Shown: in pieces, positions 16,838 through 24,466 of the stretch | Numbering within the stretch: the stretch's first letter is position 1 | Layout: each line of letters begins with the position of its first letter | From: Alistipes_A hominis | GTDB lineage: Bacteria > Bacteroidota > Bacteroidia > Bacteroidales > Rikenellaceae | Assembly: GCF_014288115.1 (NCBI RefSeq) | Contig: NZ_JACOOK010000004.1 | Coordinates: forward strand, 1-64,000 | Reading direction: 5' to 3' | DNA length: 64,000 bases | The notes under the pieces: model-generated | The model's database searches: none | What the model was told of the DNA's origin: nothing | Seen by the model: only the letters and a program-made list of their open reading frames with translations | Position numbers and translations under genes: made by a program

Positions 16838-18595
16838 ATGAAAGGAAAATTTTGGAGTTATCTGGCAGTGTTCTGCTCAGCCGGTTTTATGGCGGGTTGC
16901 TTGCAGGACGGGGATCGGACGCTGGCTCCGGCCGGATTCGAGAACGTTACGGTCGGCGGTGAATTGGGCGATCGCCTGAGCCGCAATTTCGACCGGATGG
17001 AAACCGAACTGTATCAGCCGGAACAGGTCTATTGGACCGAACAGGAGTCGGGCGGATGGCCCGGCGACAAGGAGGGGCGGACGATTCTCGCCCTGGTGCT
17101 CGACGGACGCGCTTCGCATCGCGAGCCGAAATACCTCGGCGAACTGATCCGCCTGCTGCCCGAACACCTGAACGCCAAAGGCTATCTCGGTTCGATCCAC
17201 GAAGGGGAGGTCGACGAACAGCAGTTGTCCGGGCATGGCTGGCTGTTGCGCGGGCTGTGCGAATATTATGCGTGGAAACAGGATCCGCAGGCACTGGAAA
17301 TCGCGCGGACGATCGTGGACAGCTTGTTCATTCCGATCGCGCCGTTCGTCGACAAATATCCGCTCAGCGACAAGGAGCGAATTGCCGGTACGGGAGACAT
17401 GTCCGGCAGCGTGCAGAATACGGTTGGCGGCTGGCGGCTGTCGTCGGATATCGGCTGCGTATTCATCGGGATGGAAGGATTGATCCATTCGTACCAGTAT
17501 GTTCCGTCGGAGCAGTCCAAGGCATTGATAGAAAAGCTGATCGCTCTTTTTGAGAGAATGGATCTGGTGGGAATCAAGGCGCAGACTCATGCGTCGTTGA
17601 CCGCCATGCGCGGGATGTTGCGCTATGCGGCCCTGACCGGGGATACGACGCTGATTCCTAAGGTCGAGACACGCTGGAAATTGTATAAAGAGTTCGGCAT
17701 GACCGAAAATTACGAGAATTACAACTGGTTCGAGCGTTACGATACCTGGACGGAGCCTTGCGCGATCATTGATTCTTATCTGGTCGCCACGCAGTTGTGG
17801 GCTGTTACGCGGAATCCGCAATACCTCGAGGACGCCGATAAGATCTACCTGAACGGGATAGCCGCTACGCAGCGTGCCAACGGCGGATTCGGGTGCGACC
17901 GGCCGGTGGGCGTCGTGTCGCCCGACTTGGCGATCCATGCCGACGAGGCGACCTGGTGCTGCACGATGCGCGGCGGAGAGGGATTGGGCCGCGCTGCGGA
18001 ATACGCCTATTTCGTAGAGGCGGATACGGTGTACGTTCCGTTCTATCACGAGAGTACGCTCGCGCTGCCCGACCGAAACATTGCGCTCTCGCAACATACA
18101 GGTTACCCGTTCGGGAACCGGGTCGAGTTCATCGTGACCGAAGCGCCGAAGCGCGCCGTGACCCTTGCGCTGGCGGTGCCGTCTTACCTTCGTCCCGATT
18201 CGGTGCAACTGCCGTCGCATTCGGATGTTTCGGCACATTTCGTGCAGGGATTCCTGCGGGTGAGCGGGCATTTCGACGCCGGCGATACGGTGGCGCTGAA
18301 TTACGGCTTCGAACCCCGCTGGGTGCCGCTCGAGAACCGGGATATTGCCGATAAAACGCTTTATAAGGCGATGTATGGGCCGTTGGTGCTCGGTTATGAA
18401 GCGGACGCTCCGCTGGAACTGGCCGGGAAAGAATTCCCGATCGTCGCCGACGGGCCGGATGCTTTCCGGATTGAAGGTACGGAGTTCCGGCTTACGCCGC
18501 TGTACCATCTGCTTGACCCGGCCGTTTCGTCCGGAGCGAATTACCACCGGATGGTGACCGTGAAAATGGATACCGCGACAGTTTGTCTCGAATAG
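16838..18595 (+). CDS. GH127-family (beta-L-arabinofuranosidase-like) lipoprotein
   Basis: The 585-residue protein has a lipobox-type signal (GFMAGC). An (alpha/alpha)6 barrel (about 40-420) is followed by beta-sandwich domains. The block 'ADEATWCCTMRGGEGLG' holds the adjacent cysteines that in GH127 beta-L-arabinofuranosidases belong to the zinc-bound thiolate catalytic site, and 'SGHGWLLRGLCEYY' is a typical barrel segment. The family (formerly DUF1680) also includes GH146 and other activities, so L-arabinofuranoside cleavage is likely but not certain. It lies between the GH71/GH99-like gene and a short HMA gene. Confidence 0.8.
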   Translation: MKGKFWSYLAVFCSAGFMAGCLQDGDRTLAPAGFENVTVGGELGDRLSRNFDRMETELYQPEQVYWTEQESGGWPGDKEGRTILALVLDGRASHREPKYLGELIRLLPEHLNAKGYLGSIHEGEVDEQQLSGHGWLLRGLCEYYAWKQDPQALEIARTIVDSLFIPIAPFVDKYPLSDKERIAGTGDMSGSVQNTVGGWRLSSDIGCVFIGMEGLIHSYQYVPSEQSKALIEKLIALFERMDLVGIKAQTHASLTAMRGMLRYAALTGDTTLIPKVETRWKLYKEFGMTENYENYNWFERYDTWTEPCAIIDSYLVATQLWAVTRNPQYLEDADKIYLNGIAATQRANGGFGCDRPVGVVSPDLAIHADEATWCCTMRGGEGLGRAAEYAYFVEADTVYVPFYHESTLALPDRNIALSQHTGYPFGNRVEFIVTEAPKRAVTLALAVPSYLRPDSVQLPSHSDVSAHFVQGFLRVSGHFDAGDTVALNYGFEPRWVPLENRDIADKTLYKAMYGPLVLGYEADAPLELAGKEFPIVADGPDAFRIEGTEFRLTPLYHLLDPAVSSGANYHRMVTVKMDTATVCLE

Positions 18596-18614
18596 AATAT
18601 AGAATGAAGAAGAT

Positions 18615-18821
18615 ATGAAAACAGCAAGATTCAAAACTAACGCCAAGTGCGGCGGATGCGTCGCCCGCATCGGGGAGGCGCTGAACAAGATCGTGCCGGC
18701 CGAAAGCTGGTCGATCGATTTGAGCACGCCCGAGAGAATATTGACCGTAACGTCCGACCTGTCCGACGGGGAGATCGTCCGGACGGTGGAGCAGGCCGGA
18801 TACAAGGCCGAAGTTCTGTAA
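18615..18821 (+). CDS. Small heavy-metal-associated (HMA) domain protein
   Basis: The 68-residue single-domain ferredoxin-like protein has the metal motif NAKCGGCVARI (Cys12, Cys15) and a C-terminal 'VRTVEQAGYKAEVL' strand. This is the pattern of copper chaperones and of the HMA domains of CopA. It probably delivers Cu(I), perhaps to the CopA encoded at 6386, which is not adjacent. It sits 19 nt after the GH127 gene, an odd partner. The gene ends at an exceptionally long hairpin. Confidence 0.85.
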   Translation: MKTARFKTNAKCGGCVARIGEALNKIVPAESWSIDLSTPERILTVTSDLSDGEIVRTVEQAGYKAEVL

Positions 18822-18831
18822 AAGCATCTAT

Positions 18832-18881
18832 GACACGACGAAGGGGTTCCGCTTTGAAAAGCGGAACCCCTTCGTCGTGTC
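18832..18881. terminator. Long perfect hairpin between convergent genes
   Basis: A 23-bp uninterrupted stem (left arm begins gacacgacgaaggggttccg) encloses a 4-nt loop. It fills almost the whole gap between the HMA gene (ends 18821) and the minus-strand gene (ends 18889). No strong T-run follows on either side. It probably acts as a bidirectional terminator or 3'-end stabiliser. Confidence 0.7.
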
Positions 18882-18888
18882 CGTCGGT

Positions 18889-20418
18889 TTATTCGCTAAC
18901 CGTAATCCGTCCCAGTTTATAGCGTCGCCGTCCGTCATTGCCGTCGTAGGGCAGTTCGTAGACCGGGGTGCCGTCGCGCATACCGGCCGAGACGTACAGG
19001 TCGTAAACGCCCGGTTTGCACGCGCGGAAAAAAGTGCCCGCTTTGTCGGCATAGCGCGGAGCGATCCGGAACGTCGAAACGATTTGCCGTTCTTCGGTTT
19101 TTCCCGCTTCGCAAACCGGAAGCGAGCGCAGGTCGAAATCGTCGACCACCAGCGCCGATACGATTCCCCCTTTGTCGTCTTTCAACGTGAAACACGGGTG
19201 GCCGCCGCGGTAGCAGGGGGCTACGCCCGCATTGCTCCATGCGGAACGGATTTCCAACGGTTCGCCCATTTTTACGCTTTCGGGCCACGATATTCCGGAT
19301 ACCTGCAGGCGGTAACCTATCCGGCGGTTGATCCGGTCGATCGCGTCGCGGTTCTCTTCGAGCAGGATGCGCGGCCACCAGTGAATCGACATGAACGAGG
19401 CGTGGTAATCCTCGACGGACTTGACCAGCAGATTTTTGTCCCAACTGCCGCGCTCTTTCGATCCGCCGTAGTGTTCGTGTTCGAGGATTACCGGCAGCGT
19501 CGGCCAGAAGAGCTGAGCCATTTCGCTGTGGTACCACGAATGAGGCGGCGGTTGCACCAGGATGCTGTCGTCGCGGATGGTCACGCCGCGCGAGAAGGCG
19601 TAGTCGGTGATCGGGAAACGGCTGCCCGGCGCGTCGTGCCCGGCAAAGTCGTCCGAGATGCAAAGTTGGGTGTTTTTGAAATGCTTGCAGTACAGGTCGA
19701 TGTGTTTTTTCTGGGTTTCCAGGCCCCATGAACGGCCGTGCTTCGGCGTGCTCATGACCGTATGGCCCTCGCCCCACATCCCGAAGTGTCCGACGTCCAC
19801 GAAGGCGACGTGCGGGTTGCGGTCGTAGCGTTCGGCCATCGCCCGCAAAAAGTTTTCCACCTTCTCTATGAATACCGGGTCTTCGTAGTCGGGTTCGAGG
19901 TAATGACCTTCGACGTCGTATCCCGTCGCTCCGGCGTCGAATACCCATTTCGGCGTGGCGTGGTACAGCCAGCTTTCGGTCGCGCTGACGCGGAAGGCGA
20001 CGTATTTGCCTTTGTCGATCCAGCGCTGCGCCGGGGTGTCGAGCAGTTCCCAGACGAATTTGCCTTCCTCGGGTTCGAGAAAGGCCCACGGAACCCGCAG
20101 GTAGACGGTGCTCAGCCCCGGAAAATCGTCCAGCGTATCGGACGGTTCGAGCTGCGATCCGTAGTTGGAGAGGATGTTCGAGTAAAAATGCATCGTCCAG
20201 CCCATGCCCGGGTTGGTCAGCGCCCGGCCGTGATCCCGAAGCGCGGCGGTGAACCGGCCGTTTTCGGAAGTGATGTCGTCGGTTGCCGCTGAGGGTAGGC
20301 TTCCGGCGGCCGTGCCGCTCGACGGCCGCGCTGCGACCTGATCGTACATTCCCGCGGCGAGGGCGGCGGTTACGAGTCCCGCCTGCTGCAAAAAAGTGCG
20401 TCGGTTGATTTTTTTCAT
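18889..20418 (-). CDS. Tat-exported DUF4832-type glycosidase-like protein
   Basis: The 509-residue protein starts with a twin-arginine signal (NRRTFLQQAGLVTAALAAG). A barrel-like region follows (about 60-380), with 'LTNPGMGWTMHFYSN', 'STVYLRVPWAFLEPEEGKFVWE', 'VAFVDVGHFGMWGEGH' and 'ILEHEHYGG'. The C-terminal beta-sandwich has the DUF4832 pattern ('EIRSAWSNAGVAPCYRGGHPCFTLKD'). The 'WAFLEPEEGKF' and 'GMWGEGH' motifs resemble GH-A clan active-site strands with acidic residues, so a glycoside hydrolase role is plausible but unproved. It faces the HMA gene. A TATATTTG element (20452-20445) lies 27 nt upstream on the minus strand. Confidence 0.65.
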   Translation of the reverse strand: MKKINRRTFLQQAGLVTAALAAGMYDQVAARPSSGTAAGSLPSAATDDITSENGRFTAALRDHGRALTNPGMGWTMHFYSNILSNYGSQLEPSDTLDDFPGLSTVYLRVPWAFLEPEEGKFVWELLDTPAQRWIDKGKYVAFRVSATESWLYHATPKWVFDAGATGYDVEGHYLEPDYEDPVFIEKVENFLRAMAERYDRNPHVAFVDVGHFGMWGEGHTVMSTPKHGRSWGLETQKKHIDLYCKHFKNTQLCISDDFAGHDAPGSRFPITDYAFSRGVTIRDDSILVQPPPHSWYHSEMAQLFWPTLPVILEHEHYGGSKERGSWDKNLLVKSVEDYHASFMSIHWWPRILLEENRDAIDRINRRIGYRLQVSGISWPESVKMGEPLEIRSAWSNAGVAPCYRGGHPCFTLKDDKGGIVSALVVDDFDLRSLPVCEAGKTEERQIVSTFRIAPRYADKAGTFFRACKPGVYDLYVSAGMRDGTPVYELPYDGNDGRRRYKLGRITVSE

Positions 20419-20526
20419 ATCGGTATCGTTTGATACGTTTCGTTCAAATATAGCGAAAAAAATCGTATGCGATACTTCTCGGAAGGGGATTTCGGCCGCC
20501 TGTTCCGGCGGAGCGGAAGCCCGGAA

Positions 20527-21684
20527 CTATTTCTGTCGCAGCATCGGGGCGGCGACGGTCGTCGTGAGGCCAATCAGGGCGATCAGCGCGAACGACCAAC
20601 GCAGATTCAACGCGTGGGCGATGAAGCCGATTACCGGCGGGCCGAGCAGAAACCCGAAAAATCCGATCGTCGAGACGGTCGCCAGCGCCACCCCCGGCAG
20701 CATCGTTTTCGACCGCCCGGCCAAGCTGTAACACAACGGCACGACCGACGACGTCCCGAATCCGACCAGCAAAAATCCCAGCGTGGCGGTAGTCAGGTGC
20801 GGGAACAGCACCGACAGCAGCAACCCGGTCGCGATGACGATGCCGCTGGCGCGGATCACCCGGATCGCCCCGAACCGCGTTACGAGCCGGTCGGCGGTGA
20901 ACCGGCCGCAGGCCATCGTGCACATGAAGGCGATGTAGCCGAGCCGGATCAGCTCTTTCGGAGGTCGGATGACCGTTTCGAAATAGACGCCGCTCCAGTC
21001 GAACATGGTTCCCTCGCAGGCCATGCTGCCGAAAGCGATCAGTCCGAGCAGCAGGATGTAACGGTCGGGACGGACGAAAACCTTTTTCGTTTTTTTTTCG
21101 TCGACCGGCTTGGCGTCGCGCGGCAGCATCGAGCCGCGCATCGTGACGAGCACCGCGAATGTAACCGCATAAATGATGCAGAAATGCATCAGCGGCGGAA
21201 TGTCGTAACCAACCATCAGCGTGCTGACCAGCCCTCCGCAGAATCCGGCCAGCGACCACAAGCCGTGGAACGACGCCATGATACTGCGGTTGTAGAGCCG
21301 TTCGACGCCGACTCCCTGCGTGTTGACGGCGATGTTGCACAGGTTGGCCGTGATGCCGAACAGGAAGAGTCCCAGCGTGAGCTGTCCAATCGACGAGGCC
21401 GCTCCGAGTCCGACCAGCGCGGCCGGGTAGAGCAACGCTGCTACGGTCAGTACCAGCTTGCTGCCGTAGCGGCTGACCAGGTAGCCCGACAGCGCCATTG
21501 CGGAGAGTTGTCCGACCGGTAGTGCGAACAGCACCGATCCGAGCACCGCTTCGTTCAGGTGCAGGGCGTCTTTGATGTCGGGGATGCGGCTGGCCCAGCT
21601 CGAAAATACCAGGCCCTGAATAAAGAAAAAAGCGCTGACCGAGATCCGGTAGTATTTCGTAGCGCTCAGTGACAATGTTCCCAT
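20527..21684 (-). CDS. MFS transporter, YbjJ/FucP-like
   Basis: The protein has 385 residues and about 12 hydrophobic segments. I use the ATG at 21684 (MGTLSLSATKYYR) rather than the upstream in-frame TTG at 21717, because that codon would lie inside the TAnnTTTG element. The N-terminal block 'QGLVFSSWASRIPDIKDALHL' and 'LSGYLVSRYGSKLVL' are typical of MFS carriers of the YbjJ type. Substrate is unknown. It is a single minus-strand gene with 108 nt to the DUF4832-type gene downstream. Confidence 0.8.
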   Translation of the reverse strand: MGTLSLSATKYYRISVSAFFFIQGLVFSSWASRIPDIKDALHLNEAVLGSVLFALPVGQLSAMALSGYLVSRYGSKLVLTVAALLYPAALVGLGAASSIGQLTLGLFLFGITANLCNIAVNTQGVGVERLYNRSIMASFHGLWSLAGFCGGLVSTLMVGYDIPPLMHFCIIYAVTFAVLVTMRGSMLPRDAKPVDEKKTKKVFVRPDRYILLLGLIAFGSMACEGTMFDWSGVYFETVIRPPKELIRLGYIAFMCTMACGRFTADRLVTRFGAIRVIRASGIVIATGLLLSVLFPHLTTATLGFLLVGFGTSSVVPLCYSLAGRSKTMLPGVALATVSTIGFFGFLLGPPVIGFIAHALNLRWSFALIALIGLTTTVAAPMLRQK

Positions 21685-21714
21685 CGTAAAAATTTTCCCT
21701 CGAAATTTCCGCGG

Positions 21715-21722
21715 CAAATGTA
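21715..21722 (-). promoter_or_regulatory. -7 box for the MFS gene
   Basis: The minus strand reads TACATTTG, matching TAnnTTTG, 31 nt before the chosen ATG. No TTG stands at the ideal distance. Confidence 0.45.
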
Positions 21723-21837
21723 CGGAATTTTTGAAAACGGCTGTCGTTTTCGAAAAAGAGTTTTGCGGGGATGTTTCCGGACCGGTTTTGTGAGCGACGG
21801 CCGGCGTCGTTGCGGAGAGGTGGGGGAGCCGAAACGG

Positions 21838-22833
21838 TTACTCGTCGCGGTCTTCGTCCGTTTCGGTCAGTTCCCGCAGCGTGTAGATCAATGGAGCCGC
21901 AAACCGTTCGCGGCGGTACGGGCAGTCGCCGACGGCGCAGTGGCTACAGTGTTTTTCGTCGCACGAATCGGTGTGAATCGACAGCAGCACCCGGTCGGAG
22001 AATCCTTTTTGGATGGTTTCCCGCAGTTCGGTGCAGGCCGCGTGTCCCTGACGGATGTTGTAATACCACGGCAGCGTCAGGTCGCAGTCGATGTAGAAGT
22101 AACTGCCGTATTGGATCATTTTCAAGTTATGGATGTCGATCCAGTCCGGGTGCGGGTTTTCCGCGATGGTCGTCCGCATTTTTTCGAGGTATTCGCGGTC
22201 GGCTTCGTCGGTCAGATTGGCCACGGTTTTACGCAGGATCGAAAAGCCCGTCCAGACGATAATGCCGCCGAAGATCAGCGCCAGCGCGCTGTCGATCCAG
22301 CCGATGCGGGTTACGTACAGCAGCAACAGGCCTGCGACCAGGCCGATCGACGAATAGGTGTCCGATTGCAAGTGCCGGCCCCCGGCCACCAGCGCGATCG
22401 AATCGTATCGGCGGCCCGTGCGGATGCTGTACCGGCCGAGCAGGTAGTTGACCGCTCCGGCCGCGGCTACCAATACGATACCGATATCCAGTTTTTCGAT
22501 CGCGGCCGGTTCGAAAAGCCGCCTGACGCCTTCGAAAATGATGATCCCGCCCGCCACGGCGATCAGCAGTCCTTCGACCGATGCCGAGATCAGTTCGATT
22601 TTCCCGTGTCCGAACGGGTGGTTTTCGTCTTTCGGTTTGGCGGCCCGGTACAGGCTGTACAGACTGATAAATCCGGCGATTACGTTGACGATGCTTTCCA
22701 TCGCGTCGGTCAGGATACCCACCGAATTGGTCAGGGCGAACGCCAGAAATTTGCCGCCCATCAGCAGTACCGAACAGGCGATGATCCGCCGTTGTACCCG
22801 TTGTTTGATTTCGCTTTCGGTTCTGCTTTTCAT
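21838..22833 (-). CDS. Cation diffusion facilitator with a Cys-rich tail
   Basis: The 331-residue CDF-family protein exchanges divalent metal (Zn, Fe, Mn or Cd) for protons. It has six membrane helices. The first metal-site strand is 'TNSVGILTDAMESIVN', the loop is 'HPFGHGKIELIS', and the second half-site is 'HLQSDTYSS'. A cytoplasmic ferredoxin-like domain follows (about 205-285). A C-terminal extension 'TDSCDEKHCSHCAVGDC' carries four Cys and two His, a likely extra metal-binding segment not present in ordinary CDFs. This tail may sense or buffer metal. It sits between the MFS carrier and the cytochrome peroxidase gene on the same strand but with larger gaps. Confidence 0.88.
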   Translation of the reverse strand: MKSRTESEIKQRVQRRIIACSVLLMGGKFLAFALTNSVGILTDAMESIVNVIAGFISLYSLYRAAKPKDENHPFGHGKIELISASVEGLLIAVAGGIIIFEGVRRLFEPAAIEKLDIGIVLVAAAGAVNYLLGRYSIRTGRRYDSIALVAGGRHLQSDTYSSIGLVAGLLLLYVTRIGWIDSALALIFGGIIVWTGFSILRKTVANLTDEADREYLEKMRTTIAENPHPDWIDIHNLKMIQYGSYFYIDCDLTLPWYYNIRQGHAACTELRETIQKGFSDRVLLSIHTDSCDEKHCSHCAVGDCPYRRERFAAPLIYTLRELTETDEDRDE

Positions 22834-22968
22834 GTTTCGTCGTTTTTTTGTTTGGTGCGGAGTGTGTTTTGCCGGGTCGAACGACGGTCGTGTGGCGCGT
22901 TCCGTATTCCGGGAAATGAAAAATTCCGCTGCCGGCGGAATTTTTCAAGGTATTTCTCCGTCGAAGAA

Positions 22969-24354
22969 TCAGTTCAGGGCGTTGCCGTCCGTGAGCGGCA
23001 GCCCGTTGAGCTTTCCGGTCAGGGTTTCGAGGAATGCGGTCAGGTCGTTCACGTCGCTTTCGGGCAGCGTTTTCCCGACCTGGTATTTCGCCATGTCGCT
23101 GACCGCCTCGTCCAGCGTCTGGCGCGTCCCATCGTGATAGTAGGGAGCCGTCAACGCTACGTTCCGCAGTCCGGGAACTTTGAATCGGTGCAGGTCGTAG
23201 TCCGTTTTGGTTTGCTTGTGGCGGCCGTTGTCTTCTTCGGTCATTTCCGTTCTGCGGTCGGCGAAGTAGTCGCCGTAGAGTCCCATCAGTTCGTAGGACT
23301 GTCCGCCGAGCGTCGGGCCGACGTGACAGGTCGCGCAGCGGTTCTCTTTGAAAAGTTCGTATCCGTGAAGCTCCTCCGCGCTCAACGCCGTCGAATCGCC
23401 TTTCAGGTAGAGGTCGAACCGCGAATCGGGCGTGAGCAGCGTTTTTTCGTATTCGGCGATGGCGTCCGTGATGGTTTCGCCCGAGTAGCCTTCCGGGTAA
23501 ACGGCGGTGAAAGCGTTCGTAAAGATTTTGTCCGCTTTCAATTTCCCGATGATTTCGTCCCACGACGCGCTGGCCATTTCGACCGGGTTCAACGGCGGGC
23601 CGCCGGCCTGTTCGGCAAGATCCGCCGCCCGGCCGTCCCAGAACTGCACGAAGTTGTAGACGGCATTGAACACGGTCGGGGCGTTGACGCCGCCGAGTTG
23701 CTTGCCCACTCCTTCCGAGTACGCTTTGTTGTCGACGCCGCCGGTTTGCAGGTTATGGCACGACGCGCACGAAACCGTGTTGTCCGACGACAGCCGCGGA
23801 TCGTTGTACAGCATTTCGCCGAGTGCGACTTTGCGGATGTCCACCGGGATCGAATCGGCGATCGGTTGGATGGGTTCGTTGGCGAAAACGGTCGCCGACA
23901 GGTTATTCGGATAGTGTTCCGCCCGGTGTTTTTTCACCCAATCGAGCAGGATCTCCTTTTTGGCGTCGGTAAGCGACGATCCCCAGTGCACGAGGTAGTA
24001 TTTGGCCATCGGCATCGAGCCGTCGGCAACCGATTTTTCGATTTTCGACAGGGTGACTTCGCCGACCGGCCTGCCGTCCGAAAGCGCCCGGTACGCTTCC
24101 GTCAGGTCGGTGTGTTTGAGCGCCTCGGATACGTCTTTCTTGACGATATCGCCTGCGACCGGCAGGCTGGCATAGAAGGGCAGGTTCGGTGTCGCGCTGT
24201 GGCAGTCCAGACAGCCGCCGTCGTCGAAGATCGCTTTTACCCGCATTTCGGCCGTCAGTTCGGGAGCCGGAATCCGGTTCACCGCATGATAGGTGATCGT
24301 CAGCGCGATAGCGATTACCGCCAGCGCCAGAATGACTTTTACGCTTTTTTTCAT
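22969..24354 (-). CDS. Tri-haem cytochrome c peroxidase (MauG/CcpA family)
   Basis: This periplasmic haem protein reduces hydrogen peroxide with electrons from a small cytochrome or the quinone pool. I set the start at MKKSVKVILALAV (24354), where a signal anchor begins; a longer open frame upstream looks non-coding. Three CxxCH sites are present. CLDCH (about residue 48) lies in an N-terminal haem-binding domain. CASCH and CATCH lie in the two-haem peroxidase core ('FNAVYNFVQFWDGRAADLAEQAGGP', 'VPGLRNVALTAPYYHDGT'). The extra N-terminal haem is known in Bacteroidota enzymes of this group. At 461 residues it is longer than the classical 330. Confidence 0.88.
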   Translation of the reverse strand: MKKSVKVILALAVIAIALTITYHAVNRIPAPELTAEMRVKAIFDDGGCLDCHSATPNLPFYASLPVAGDIVKKDVSEALKHTDLTEAYRALSDGRPVGEVTLSKIEKSVADGSMPMAKYYLVHWGSSLTDAKKEILLDWVKKHRAEHYPNNLSATVFANEPIQPIADSIPVDIRKVALGEMLYNDPRLSSDNTVSCASCHNLQTGGVDNKAYSEGVGKQLGGVNAPTVFNAVYNFVQFWDGRAADLAEQAGGPPLNPVEMASASWDEIIGKLKADKIFTNAFTAVYPEGYSGETITDAIAEYEKTLLTPDSRFDLYLKGDSTALSAEELHGYELFKENRCATCHVGPTLGGQSYELMGLYGDYFADRRTEMTEEDNGRHKQTKTDYDLHRFKVPGLRNVALTAPYYHDGTRQTLDEAVSDMAKYQVGKTLPESDVNDLTAFLETLTGKLNGLPLTDGNALN

Positions 24355-24466
24355 TTTTTGTTCGGGTTTATTGCCGTAAATCCGGTCTGCAAATACGGAC
24401 TTATGGGGGTAAAGATAAGCAGGTTGTCTGAAATTTCCAACAAAAAAATCATTTCCTTCGGAAAGA

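Noticed and set aside
21685..21717. In-frame TTG start at 21717 for the MFS gene
   Set aside because: It coincides with a TAnnTTTG promoter element; the ATG at 21684 gives a normal MFS N-terminus.
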